This document shows, piece by piece, positions 8,471 through 18,154 of a stretch of DNA of 21,492 bases (positions are counted from its first letter, which is position 1; each line of letters opens with the position of its first letter). The notes beneath the pieces were generated by a model that worked only from the letters and a program-made list of their open reading frames with translations, had not been told where the DNA came from and did no database searches. The DNA comes from Priapulus caudatus (Eukaryota; Priapulida; Priapulimorpha; Priapulimorphida; Priapulidae). The stretch lies in assembly GCF_000485595.1 (NCBI RefSeq), contig NW_014578058.1, forward strand, positions 92,185-113,676, in the 5' to 3' direction. Made by a program: the position numbers and the translations under genes.

Positions 8471-8580
8471 TATGGTTATGGTTAGAGATCGAGTTAGGGT
8501 CAGCGCTTGGGTTAGGGTTAGGGTTAGGGTTAGGGTAAAGGTCACGGATAGAGTTAGGGTTAAAGTGAAGGTTACGCTTA
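8471..8580 (+). repeat. Interstitial telomere-like TTAGGG tract (short)
   Basis: A core of four perfect GGGTTA units (about 8509-8535) is embedded in diverged variants such as GGTTATG, GAGTTAGGGTCA and GGGTAAAGGTCACGG. The same variant order recurs in the longer tract at 17580-17890. It precedes module D and hence the start of the next unit. Confidence 0.85.
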
Positions 8581-8860
8581 ATTAGGAATCAGTTATGGAT
8601 TAGCTTAAGGGTTATGGTTAGGTTGGACATTTTTTAGCAGAGGTGCCGCCGGCGTCCATAGCGCTGTGTCAGTTATTATAGAAAAACATTGCGGACGATT
8701 GAATAATATCCTCCTGTTTGCTCTTATTATACGCTATTACACCATACTAAACTATTTGTTGCCTAAGGCATCATAACCATATATAACTCTATATATTGCA
8801 ATGTCTTTGTGACTTTGCCATTCTACCTTGGCCCCTTAGTTGCAGACCTAACAACTTGGG
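8581..8860. repeat. Module D and start of module A (unit 1/2 junction)
   Basis: Matches 17890-18175 almost base for base, through GGTTGGACATTTTTTAGCAG to TTGCAGACCTAACAACTTGGG. It links the telomere-like tract to module A in both junctions. No gene is visible. Confidence 0.7.
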
Positions 8861-8870
8861 NNNNNNNNNN
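8861..8870. other. Assembly gap (10 N)
   Basis: Ten Ns directly after the first bases of module A. Unit 2 therefore lacks most of modules A and B. The true size is unknown, and up to several hundred bases or more of the unit may be missing here. Confidence 0.95.
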
Positions 8871-9032
8871 CCCAAATTTGGGTTCGGCAGAGACCCTAGA
8901 ACAGATTAGTGTTCTATTGTCTCTGGGTTCGGTTTGCACAGTCGTTTCCGCTGATTATGTTCCATAGATGGCGCCCTTGAAGCGAAAAGCGCGCAGCCAA
9001 TCCGCTTCCTCTCCTTGTTATATTTAGCTCCT
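8871..9032. other. Unit 2-specific sequence with stem-loop
   Basis: No match elsewhere in the window. It begins with the 12-base palindrome CCCAAATTTGGG at the gap edge. At 8889-8924 AGAGAC-CCT-AGAACA pairs with TGTTCT-ATT-GTCTCT across a 6-base loop, two perfect 6-bp stems with a symmetric internal loop. GGGTTCGG occurs on both sides of it. No gene is seen. Confidence 0.5.
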
Positions 9033-9115
9033 TGGTTTCCGCGGGCGCAATCAATGTATAATCTATCGTTTTCTATCGCAGCAGTTATTTTGTTCAAGAT
9101 TTTCTGCCAATTTTA

Positions 9116-9636
9116 TTCCCGGCGCACACGGTGAGCTTCGTGCTGAGCACGGAGCGTGAGTTCGATGCTCAGCCGGAATCTCACACCCCCGCACACGGTG
9201 AGCTTCGTGCTGAGCACGGAGCGTGAGTTCGATGCTCAGCAGGAATCTCACACCCCCGCACACGGTGAGCTTCGTGCTGAGCACGGAGCGTGAGTTCGAT
9301 GCTCAGCAGGAATCTCACACCCCCGCACACGGTGAGCTTCGTGCTTAGCACGGATCTCACTAGCGGGTGCCCCTGTAGGTCATGTAACTGATTAAAATGG
9401 CGGAACCAATTAAAATGCGCTGCCACTGAGTGAGCGTGAGCAGGAGTCTCACATACCCCGCACACGCTGGGTTTTCAGCCTCGCGAGACCAAAATTATCT
9501 ATCACGACAGTTATTTTCCTCAGCACCTCGCGAGATCGAAAACTCACATAAATCGACCCCCGTACACGGTGAGATTCGTGCTGAGCATGGAACTCACGCT
9601 CCGTGCTCAGCACAGATCTCACAGTGTGCGCCGGGC
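9116..9636. mobile_element. Foldback element, copy 2 (521 bp, expanded)
   Basis: Same insertion site, TTTA flanks (9112-9115, 9637-9640) and terminal inverted repeats as at 863-1013, so one insertion was shared before units 1 and 2 separated. Here the left arm is amplified as a 67-bp tandem repeat beginning at 9124, 9191, 9258 and 9325, each with GCACACGGTGAGCTTCGTGC and TCGATGCTCAGCAGGAATC. About 200 bases of inner sequence (9361-9555), not in copy 1, contain two CCTCGCGAGA boxes. Reading frames here come from the repeat and are not genes. Confidence 0.85.
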
Positions 9637-9640
9637 TTTA

Positions 9641-9730
9641 GGTGTGACAGCACTTGTTTGGCTCAACGACACGATCTTATTGGAGCGTTGTGAGTTGATG
9701 CTCACGCGCACACGCAGCATTATATAAATA
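9641..9730 (+). promoter_or_regulatory. Core promoter of GPCR gene 2
   Basis: Follows the foldback element directly. It keeps the inverted CCAAT box (TTATTGG), the TGAGTTGATGCTCA palindrome and TATAAATA (9723-9730) seen before gene 1. The leader down to 10080 again contains no ATG. Confidence 0.7.
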
Positions 9731-10080
9731 TATACAAGGGTGCGTAAACGAATTGACAGTTTGCAACCTGTGAGTCATAATAGAAGCTTCTAGCTTTTGG
9801 TTAAACGTAACAACGCGTTTCAGAACTTTGTGACCTAAATCGATATAAGACGAGAATAAATAGCATAAACGGTGTGAAATTCTGACCCTTGTATCGTCAT
9901 CAAGAAAAGACAATCTGACTGACTGATCAATAATCTACTCGCCACGCAGACTTCTTCAAACAGCAGATAGATTTTAGTTGGACCCAAACAATCTGTTTCC
10001 TAACGTGCCCAAGAACCTCTTCAAAACGAGAATATATAGCAAGAAACAAGAAAACGGAGACGCATTCAATATCAACAACG

Positions 10081-11064
10081 ATGAATGGAACCCGATTAGA
10101 CAACGACAGCAACCCGATCGGTAGTCAAGATGTTATCGCAGACGAGATGGCTCGTAGCAAAGCATTTTTTTATCAAATGACAACGTTAGTCAAAGCGCTG
10201 ATATTATTGTTAGTTGTCGCGGTCAGTGCACTCACACTGGTGGGAAACGGTCTCGTGATTATCATCATAGCAAAGATTCGCCGACTGCAGATACCAGCAA
10301 ACCTCACGATCGTTAATTTGGCCTGTTTTGACATTATGATGGCATGTACAACCGCCATAGTGTTCATGCCGCGGGAAACTTTACCGCGGTGTCTGGCTTT
10401 CACGGTGTACATACTCACTCTTGTTCACGGGAACGTGCTGGGCATCGGACTGTCTACGATCAACAGGTACGTGGCAATCGTACATCCGTTACGCTACAAC
10501 CAGTTAATGACTGTTAAGCGCACCTTCATTCTCATAGGTTTGTGCTTTCTGTACGCACTTGCTTTGGGTATTGCAGCAGGCATCGCTATGACATATATAT
10601 GGAGCCCGCCCTCCGTGTGCATCGTCGACTTAGAGCTCTCGTCCGGTTTCGTGGCCTTTCTTGTCAGTCACTATATTATATTATTTATCATCATGACTTA
10701 CTGCTACACCATCATTGCCAAGATCGCCTGGGGCCACACGGTAAGAATGGCGGCAGCAACAGCTGCAGAGAGAGAGGAATTGTCTACTTTCGATGCTATA
10801 ATGAAGAAGTCAAAGATCATACTTACCGTTGTCGGCACTTCATTTCTTCTGATGTCACCGCATGTGATGCACATGATGCTAAGCCACAGCTTTCCGTCAA
10901 GTCTCAAAACACTCCGCATTATTCGATTCATTGCCCTGGTAATGAATTCATTGCTGAATCCAATGATTTACTTCTACAAGTACAAAGACTTTCGTCAAGC
11001 CACAAAGGAAGTGTTTGGCTGCAAGCCATCCAGCGTTGCACCGTTTCAACCAAACATGGGGTAA
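10081..11064 (+). CDS. Class A GPCR, tandem copy 2 (327 aa, single exon)
   Basis: Same length and architecture as gene 1: N-glycosylation sequon at N2, GN of TM1, LACFD of TM2, C104 and C180, NRYVAIVHP, P260 and NPMIY. The TM6 toggle tryptophan and the DRY aspartate are replaced in the same way, so both are subfamily traits. I count 35 replacements against gene 1: 17 lie in residues 86-120 (TM2, ECL1, TM3) and 18 in the other 290 residues. In that hot stretch only two codons differ silently. The frame is intact with no indel. A long second frame (10542-11141) overlaps it but is a shadow. Ligand unknown; the receptor is expected at the plasma membrane and coupled to G proteins. Confidence 0.95.
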   Translation: MNGTRLDNDSNPIGSQDVIADEMARSKAFFYQMTTLVKALILLLVVAVSALTLVGNGLVIIIIAKIRRLQIPANLTIVNLACFDIMMACTTAIVFMPRETLPRCLAFTVYILTLVHGNVLGIGLSTINRYVAIVHPLRYNQLMTVKRTFILIGLCFLYALALGIAAGIAMTYIWSPPSVCIVDLELSSGFVAFLVSHYIILFIIMTYCYTIIAKIAWGHTVRMAAATAAEREELSTFDAIMKKSKIILTVVGTSFLLMSPHVMHMMLSHSFPSSLKTLRIIRFIALVMNSLLNPMIYFYKYKDFRQATKEVFGCKPSSVAPFQPNMG

Positions 11065-11435
11065 AGCATGCATACAAGGTAGCACAATATCTCTTCAAAG
11101 ACAGAAGGCCAATAACATATAATCTAAAATTTACAAGATAATCCGCCTTTTAAAACCATGTGACTGTTCTTACCCAGTTTCATTTTAAGACAAGTCGATG
11201 TAATTAACCTGAGAGTAACTGCTATTTTGACAAGTGATATGTAGCGGTGCATATTTGTCAATTCCTCTAATAATCCCATATAATACGACGACCATATTCC
11301 AAGAACCACGGTAATCGTTTATTCTTAACTTAATTAAGTGTGTTGTATGGTGTTATTATATGGCGTAATGTAATAGCTATATATATAACCTATCCTCGGA
11401 ACTTACAGACGAGTACGATTACTGTTTATACTATT
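11065..11435 (+). other. 3' region of GPCR gene 2
   Basis: Homologous to 2438-2804. The AATAAA of unit 1 is TATATA here (about 11378-11390), so this copy lacks that canonical poly(A) signal. A variant or downstream signal would be needed. At its end the sequence passes directly into the conserved spacer, the allele without the 2.1-kb insertion found in unit 1. Confidence 0.6.
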
Positions 11436-11689
11436 ACGGGTTGTGACGGATAAATGAGACCAGGAGGGAGAGTATGACACGATCGTAGGATGATGTATCT
11501 TACGTTTCCATAGCTGCACTCATCTACCCTAATGTAACGGAAAGGGGTTTGATTGGTAGAGAGTGTAAAGCCGTAGACCTTGTACTCTGTGGGATTGACT
11601 CGTTATACGGTGTATACTAGCGGGGATAACACATCGCTGCCTGCCTCACGGGCGATATAGTTGTACTGAAACTATTATATTGTTTTAGA
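11436..11689. repeat. Conserved inter-module spacer (copy 2)
   Basis: Counterpart of 4914-5164, with a few substitutions and small indels. No gene is recognisable. Confidence 0.6.
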
Positions 11690-13115
11690 GTTGGGAAGTT
11701 TTAATAAGGTTCTAAAATTATCAAAAATGTAGAGTCAAGATGTCGTCCTAAAGCTGCATTAGAGTTAAAATTTGTCTTAGATTTAAGAAGTTGTGTTATG
11801 CATGAGAAATTGTCTTACGGTTAAAAAGTTGTCATATATTTAGGAAGTTGGATTAGAGTTGAAACGTATTCTGATAATTAAAAAATCTTACAGTTAAAGA
11901 AATTGCATAATCGTTAACTAGTTGTCTTAGAGTTAATATTGCTGTCTATAGTTAAGAAGTTGTCTTAAAGTTATGACGTTGTCTTAGAGTTCATTACTTG
12001 TCTTAGTGTGAAAATTGTTGTCTTTGAGTAAAGAAGTTGTCTTAAAATTAATAGTTTTTATCAAAGTTAAGAAGTTGTCTTAGAATTAAGGTGTTGTCTT
12101 ATAGTTAAAATGTCGTCATATAGTTAAGAAATTGTCTTATCGTTAAGGAATATTCTTATAAGTAAAGGTCTTACAGGTAAAGAAGTTGTTTCAGAGTTAA
12201 TTAGTTGTCTTAGAGTTAAGATTACTGTCTAGAGTAACAAAGTTGTCTTTAAGTTATGACGTTGTCTTAGAGCTTATTACCTGTCTTAGAGTTAAGATTG
12301 TTTTCTTTGAGTAAAGAAGTTGTCTTAAATTTAGTAGTTGCTATTAGAGTTAAGATGTTGTCTTAGTGTTGAGAGTTTTATTCACGTTAAAATTATAGCC
12401 GTAAGATTTTTCCTAGAGTCACCTTACAGTTACGAAGCTGTCTCAGAGTTAAACAGCTATATATGAGTTAACACGGCGTCTTAGAGTTTATCTGTCTAAA
12501 AGTTAGTAGGGGGTTGTGGAAATGTCACAAAGTTCTAAAGTTGTCTTAAATTAGAGTTGACAAGCTGTTTTACGATCGAGAACTCAACTTGAGACTTGAG
12601 AGTTAAGACGTAGAGTCAGATTTATTAAGTTGTTCTGGAATCCAGCAGTTGTCTTGAATAAATTAAGAAGTTTTGTCAGAGTTAAAAAGTTGTCTTATGC
12701 ATTTCATGTTGACCCTGACTTAGGAATCTGTCGTAGAATTACGATGTTCTCTTAGGGTTATGATGTTGTTTTAAAGTGACGAATTGATGTTAGAGTTTAT
12801 ATTGTGGCTTAAAGGTTAGTTGTCTAAGTCAGGAAGTTGTCTTGGATTTAAGAATATGTATCTTTGTGTTCAGAGGTTGCCTTAGAAATTATGTTTCTTA
12901 AAATTAAGAAAATGTCTTGGATCGAGTTATGAACTTGTATTAAAGTTATACAAATTTTCTTAGCGTTAAGGAAGTTGCATCGTATGTATCGTATTGTATC
13001 GTAAAACGTATGAAAAGATATTGAAGACAGAATGGGGTCTTAAAATTAAGAAATTGTCGTGTCGTACGTTAAGTAATGACTTTAAAGTTAAATTTTTTTC
13101 CTAAGTTTACAAAGT
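11690..13115. repeat. Degenerate ~20-bp tandem array (copy 2, left part)
   Basis: The unit is close to TTAGAGTTAAGAAGTTGTCT. Individual units here (for example 12060-12130) are often nearer the consensus than their unit 1 counterparts, which carry more small indels. The 6412-6505 insertion of unit 1 is absent. Confidence 0.8.
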
Positions 13116-13714
13116 TGTCTATGAGCTTATCTATATGAGATATACTGTTAATTGACAAACTGGTGTGAGCAACAATTCATATAGAAAAGATGCCATTGAT
13201 TTAAATGTTACGGGGGATATAACGCGTCTGTAGTTACTGCTCAAATACTTATTATAGAGTTGCGTCACGTAAAGAATAGAAATATATGTGTAGTCTAGTT
13301 TACATAGTCTAACTAGTATATTATTTCTAATGAAAAATGTCACGTAGTTATGTAGAATACAGCACGACATCAAGAGGTTTCGTTTGTCTTTAAAGAAGAT
13401 TTGTTCTGAAACACTCCACTTCAAAAACTGTTGGATCCACTCACTACCCTTTCATATAGTTTTTTCTCATTGCCGTATATCTTAGCGTGCTCTCCTACTT
13501 GCATCTCTACAGCACGCTAGCCCGACTTATTCCTCTTTGCTTTTTGCGTAAAACTACCACAAACCAGCAGGTGGCGTTACATGCGAGCTTACACGCAACA
13601 ATGTGGACAGCCCCCTTTAATTACAACTTTTTACGCTTGTCCTTGATTGTAAATGTGTTCAAATTCCCTGTTTACATATGTGTAATAGCCTTGACGGATT
13701 TTTCAAATTATGAG
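13116..13714. other. Conserved block interrupting the array (copy 2)
   Basis: Counterpart of 6736-7334, carrying the second CTCF-like site. Short frames here (13424-13131 minus, 13487-13732 plus) are not preserved in unit 1 and are not called as genes. Confidence 0.5.
13564..13575 (+). promoter_or_regulatory. CTCF-like motif (copy 2)
   Basis: CCAGCAGGTGGC matches CCASYAGRKGGC without mismatch. It differs from the unit 1 site by G to T at the position where the consensus allows either. Confidence 0.4.
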
Positions 13715-14017
13715 AGTGTCTTAAAATCATGAAGTTGTGTTAGAGTTAAGAAGTTGTCTTGCAATTATAAAGGTTTTTTTAAAGTTGTATTGGGATTGTC
13801 AAGTTGTCTTCGAGTTACGAAGTTGTATTGTAGTTAAGAAGTTGTCTTGCAATTATAAAGGTTTCTTAAAGTTAGCAAGTTGTATTATAATTGTGAAGTT
13901 GTCTTATAGAGTTACGAGGTTAAATTAATTGTGTTGTGGTTAATTTAATTAATGTCGTAAAATTATAAACGTGTTTTAAATTTAGGAAGTTGTGTTAGAA
14001 TTAAGAAATTGTGTTAA
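13715..14017. repeat. Degenerate ~20-bp array (copy 2, right part)
   Basis: Array units resume, with AAGTTGTCTTGCAATTATAAAG present twice (about 13750 and 13841). It corresponds to 7335-7651. Confidence 0.75.
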
Positions 14018-14324
14018 ACTGGGTTTAGACTATGAAAAAGCCGCACGAGATAATAGGTTTTTTCACGTTCTATTATCGTTTCTATCAGATATGTTCAAAG
14101 CATCGGCAAACGTTTCAACATTTGACCCGCAATGTGCGCGCGGGCGACGAGGATTCGCCGACACAGAATTGCGAAAATATTACCTGTTCTAATTTCCCAA
14201 CAAGTTTATATTAACCAGTTGCGCGCAAGCCTTTTACGTTTACACTGCCGATTTGCGGACGAATAATTGAAATATTCATCAAATTCCTCTATTATCTAAC
14301 AAAAAATAAATAGTGTAAACACAA
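14018..14324. mobile_element. Candidate MITE in the array (copy 2, ~307 bp)
   Basis: Inner ends GGGTTTAGACTAT and ATAGTGTAAACAC form an imperfect inverted pair, and array units flank both sides. This copy lacks the 122-bp nested insertion of unit 1. The two short plus-strand frames here (13992-14192, 14032-14214) overlap each other and are interrupted in unit 1. Confidence 0.35.
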
Positions 14325-14737
14325 CTTTAGAGTTGTGAAGAGAAGTTACGATATCTCATTGACGAATTTTTGTTTCTGTTTCTGGCATCCTACATACTAG
14401 AAATGATACTAGTGTACGTAAGAATGTTTCGACCGTGAGGGCTTAGAAAAGGGACCATTTATTTAGTATATTAATTCATGTTAATTGGAACACCACTTTG
14501 TTTGGCACATTCGTTTCAAAGTTGAAGTAATACAAGATGGTTTCCTTCTTCTTTCCGGTCAATCAATAAATATATTTGTCACATAAAAATACCGCGTCTA
14601 AAATAAATATGGCACTAATAAATTATCGATTTTTTTTGTTTGCGTTTGTTTAATGTCTCTTACATACAGACCCACATGTCGTGAGTGTGTATAAAAAAAA
14701 CCGCATCGTCTGGAATGACATTCTCATTTGTGAACCA
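14325..14737. repeat. Conserved block (copy 2)
   Basis: Counterpart of 8084-8470, AT-rich and without recognisable genes. Homology to unit 1 ends after GTGAACC. Confidence 0.6.
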
Positions 14738-15192
<455 letters not shown>

Positions 15193-15888
15193 TCTCTTAC
15201 ATAAAGGGCCGAGCCCTGTTTTTTGTGTCTTCTTCTGTCGTATCTTCTCCCACCCCCCGTAAGAGCTCAGCCCCAACCAACATATTATTCTTAATCCCCG
15301 CTGTCGGCGAGCGACCAAAGGCAAAGGTCTCCAAAGAACAAAAAACACAAATAAAAAAGTTAAAATACAATAAAATTTTTATATTTTAAGAAATGTCCGC
15401 GAGGTGGGCGCTACTATAACCGCTCTACTAATTCAATGCGGCCGTTCACTGCTCATGCCCATCGACTGACATGTTGAATTGCATTTTGACCGCTATTTTT
15501 CTAAGGCTGTATTCGTCGACTATTTTGTTAGGTCTATAAAACAAATTTAGCTTCGCAAGGAGAAGCACAAAAAGCGTCGTACACGACTACTGGCTGAAAG
15601 GTATAAATGCTCACTTGCTGCTTATTTTGTAAGCAAGTAGGTTTTCGTAGTAGTAACAAGTATAACATAACAGGCAATCTAGCGCTCCGACTATACATGC
15701 AGGCAGAAAAGTCAAGACGAAATGCCTAGAACAGCAATGCCTATAGCGCTCAACTATAGTCAGGCTCAAAAATTCAGGCAATCGGCATGAAATGCCGAAA
15801 CGGCAAGCAAATAGCACAAAACGCATGCAAATAGCAGAAAAGCAGTAAACCCCCAAAAAATCCCGGGCATCGCGGTAGGCCCAGCTAG
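15193..15888 (+). mobile_element. Non-autonomous Helitron (696 bp)
   Basis: It begins TCTCTTACATAAAGGG and ends GGCCCAGCTAG, giving the 5' TC and 3' CTRR ends of Helitrons. It lies between A (15192) and T (15889) with no target duplication. Unit 3 has the matching empty site: CTAGA directly followed by TAACAT at 18605/18606. Near the 3' end GGGC and GCCC (about 15864-15882) can form the short terminal stem expected, although it is weak. No Rep or helicase frame is present. The frame at 15961-15611 minus crosses the element's end and is spurious. Confidence 0.85.
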
Positions 15889-16470
15889 TAACATCTATTA
15901 ATAAGCACTCGAGACCACAGACGCTCCGCCACAGGCAGCTGAATTTTTTCAATGTGAACATTTTTTTTATTAATTAATTATTTAATTAAGTGGATAAAAT
16001 TAATCTAATTAATTGATCCGGATTAGTGGCGAGCGTGCAGCTGGAGAGGACTGTGGTCTGCCCCTTAGCTGTGTTTGTAAGTCCGTGACAGCCAGCGCAC
16101 CTAGCGGAAGTGAACTGAAACCGTGCATGGTAACACACACACACCCACAAACCCAGCGCACGCCGGTGAAAACATAACCTCGCCGCCACGCCCCTGCGGA
16201 CGTAAGATAAGCGTTAAATATACACGCATGGTATATATGATATATCTATATATATAAAGTTGTTTAGCCAAATTAGTCCGTACTCGTATAACATCAGAGA
16301 CTCTACGCAGCCTAGAAGATAACCTAAAGATATTTTCAAAAATGCAGCACGTCTTTAAACCATGTTAAAAAGTAATAATTTAAAATATTGATAAAAGATT
16401 CATTCATCAATAGATGGCGGTGGCAGTACGAGATTAAAACATCACGTAGCGTGCTGAATTCATGATGTAT
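15889..16470. repeat. Shared block upstream of SINE head (unit 2 copy)
   Basis: Homologous to 18606-19205 with many scattered one-base indels. It includes TTAATTAA-rich sequence (15965-16015) and a stretch around CTAGCGGAAGTGAACTGAAA. I see no gene. Confidence 0.6.
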
Positions 16471-16715
16471 ACCCTTAACAGGCGCAGTGGGCATAGATGC
16501 GCGCTAATATACATCTGTCTCCCTACGCTCGATTCCCGGTTTGAGTCGCGAGCTGGGGAAGTTGATTTTCCCCTTTTCCTATTTTTTCCCTCTTACCTAT
16601 CCTCTTTCAGTAGGATTATTTGTAATTTCTTTTTAACTCTTACTTTATTTAAATTTTTATTTTTAATGTCTTTTAATCGTTTTGGAGAATTTCTTATTGT
16701 TTTTACGGTTTGGAA
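16471..16715 (+). mobile_element. tRNA-like SINE head with Pol III boxes (unit 2 copy)
   Basis: GGCGCAGTGG (16481-16490) resembles an A box and GGTTTGAGTCG (16538-16548) a B box (GGTTCGANTCC), spaced as in a tRNA-like promoter. The homologous sequence at 19212-19408 keeps both boxes. A pyrimidine-rich tail leads in both copies into a GGGAT array. The order suits a tRNA-derived SINE. The cloverleaf is not clean enough for a working tRNA. Confidence 0.5.
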
Positions 16716-16980
16716 TGGATGGGATGGCAGGATGGCATGGAATGGAGCATGGCGAGTGGATGGAATGGGATTGGATTGGGAGGGAGGATGGGGATGGGAT
16801 GGATGGGATGATGGGATGGGATGGGATGGTGGGATGGAATGGGATGTCATGGGATGGCATGGGATGTCATGGGATGGCATGGGATGGCATGGGATGGGAT
16901 GGGATATGGGATGGGATGAGATGAGATGCGGTACGATGGCATGGGATGGCATGGGATGGCATGTAATGGGATGGGTGGAT
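16716..16980. repeat. GGGAT/GGCAT minisatellite (unit 2)
   Basis: Nested repeats of GGGAT with variant GGCAT and GTCAT units, forming 10- and 15-base higher-order repeats on the plus strand. It ends in (GCAT)n and (GATA)n. Long frames on both strands come from the repeat. The homologous array in unit 3 is 19409-19735. Confidence 0.9.
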
Positions 16981-17038
16981 GGATGCATGCATGCATGCAT
17001 GGATAGATAGATAGTTAGATTTTTTTGGGTATTTTCCT

Positions 17039-17136
17039 CTCATCCCATCCCATATCCGATCCCATCCCATGCCATCCCATGCCATCCCATGACTGTATAT
17101 TTACATATTTATATATGTTATCTAGTTATTGATTCA
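17039..17136 (-). repeat. Inverted duplication of GGGAT array and AT module
   Basis: 17039-17090 is the reverse complement of 16869-16920 with one mismatch in 52, and 17094-17132 is the reverse complement of 15051-15089 with one mismatch in 39. In the inverted copy the two parts sit side by side, whereas in direct orientation they are about 1.8 kb apart. The arms could form a stem-loop around the spacer at 16921-17038. Confidence 0.8.
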
Positions 17137-17186
17137 TTTATGTAGCGGTATAACTATATAGCAGCTGCTGTTAGCTAACTCCTTAT

Positions 17187-17187
17187 C

Positions 17188-17225
<38 letters not shown>

Positions 17226-17226
17226 C
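17187..17226. repeat. (CAA)n microsatellite
   Basis: About 13 uninterrupted CAA/AAC units with no adjoining reading frame. Confidence 0.95.
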
Positions 17227-17579
17227 TATAGCACCACAAAACTTCCGCAGAAATTCTTTCTCTTTAGAGAAACGCGCGAATAGACCCGCGCACTAAGATG
17301 ATCGAATAGACGAAGGATCCATGGATAGATGGCGCCACTCACTCGTAGACGTCGTAGACGTCGTTCACTTTCGGCAGCTCGATCATTAATCTGATTACAG
17401 GTGACAGATGAAATCCAGGAGCCGCCGTTCTCATCGTAGCTAACGGACGATGTACGGTTATTGCCAACTATTCTATTGCTAACGAGCATAGTTGAGCTTT
17501 AATTCTGAATTGAATGCAAAATGACATCTCACTGACTTTGATGTTTTACAACGGTAGGCGTTAGAGATAGAGCGTCAGT
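17227..17579. other. Unit 2-specific unique stretch
   Basis: Mixed-composition sequence with no copy elsewhere in the window apart from the word ATAGATGGCGCC (about 17329), also at about 8964. It contains a tandem GTAGACGTC (about 17346-17364). A minus-strand frame of 87 codons (17489-17226) resembles nothing I know and has no homologue here, so it is not called. Confidence 0.5.
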
Positions 17580-17890
17580 ATGAGGATTAGGGTAAAGGTC
17601 AGGGTTAGGGTTAGGGTTAGGGTTAGGATTAGGGTAAAGGTCACGGTTAGAGTTAGGGTTAAGGTAAAGGTTAGTGTTAGGGTAAGGGTTAGAGATAGGG
17701 TTAAGCTGAAAGTTAGGGTTAGAGATAGGGTTAGGGTTAAGGAAAGGGTTAGGGTTATGGTTAGTGCTAGTGTCAGGGTTAGGGTTATTATTAGGGTTAT
17801 GGTTAAAGATCGAGTTAGGGTCAGGGCTCGGGTTATAGAGTTAGGGTTAGGGTAAAGGTCCACGGTTAGAGTTAGGGTTAAAGTGAAGGT
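17580..17890 (+). repeat. Interstitial telomere-like TTAGGG tract (long)
   Basis: About 300 bases of TTAGGG mixed with TTAGAG, TAAAGG, TTATGG and TCAGGG variants. It is longer than the unit 1 tract but shares its right end (AAGTGAAGGTTATGCTTAATTAGG) and the AGATCGAGTTAGGGTCAG word. The Arg/Val-rich and Leu/Thr-rich frames it produces are artefacts. Confidence 0.9.
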
Positions 17891-18154
17891 TATGCTTAAT
17901 TAGGAATCAGTTATGGATTAGCTTAAGGATTACGGTTAGGTTGGACATTTTTTAGCAGAGGTGCCGCCGGCGTCCATAGCGCTGTGTCAGTTATTATAGA
18001 AAAACATCGCGGACGATTGAATAATATCTTTCTGTTTGCTCTTATTATACGCTGTTACACCATACTAAACTATGTGTTGCCTAAGGCATCATAACCATAT
18101 ATAACTCTATATATTGCAATGTCTTTGTAACTTTGCCATTCTACCTTGGCCCCT
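17891..18154. repeat. Module D (unit 2/3 junction)
   Basis: Counterpart of 8590-8840. High similarity and no gene. Confidence 0.7.

Noticed and set aside
8964-8975. ATAGATGGCGCC shared with 17329 as a regulatory or element terminus
   Set aside because: The surrounding sequence does not match, and a 12-base word shared twice in 21 kb of repeat-rich DNA is too weak to call.
10542-11141. 199-codon plus-strand frame overlapping GPCR gene 2
   Set aside because: It lies in another frame of the receptor gene, and the unit 1 counterpart is much shorter (1990-2319). Its His/Arg-rich product is a by-product of receptor codons.
15611-15961. 116-codon minus-strand frame
   Set aside because: It crosses the 3' end of the Helitron into host sequence, so it cannot be an old gene of either.
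16481-16570. Functional tRNA gene
   Set aside because: A- and B-box-like words are present, but the B box deviates from GGTTCGANTCC, unit 3 has an extra T in it, and no full cloverleaf can be drawn.
16462-17085. Frames rich in Trp/Asp/Gly or Pro/Ser/His in the GGGAT array
   Set aside because: Low-complexity translation of the minisatellite, as at 19365-19858; different frames are open in the two copies.
17561-17863. Leu/Thr-rich and Arg/Val-rich frames on both strands
   Set aside because: Direct translation of TTAGGG-type repeats; no start context or conservation in the unit 1 tract.
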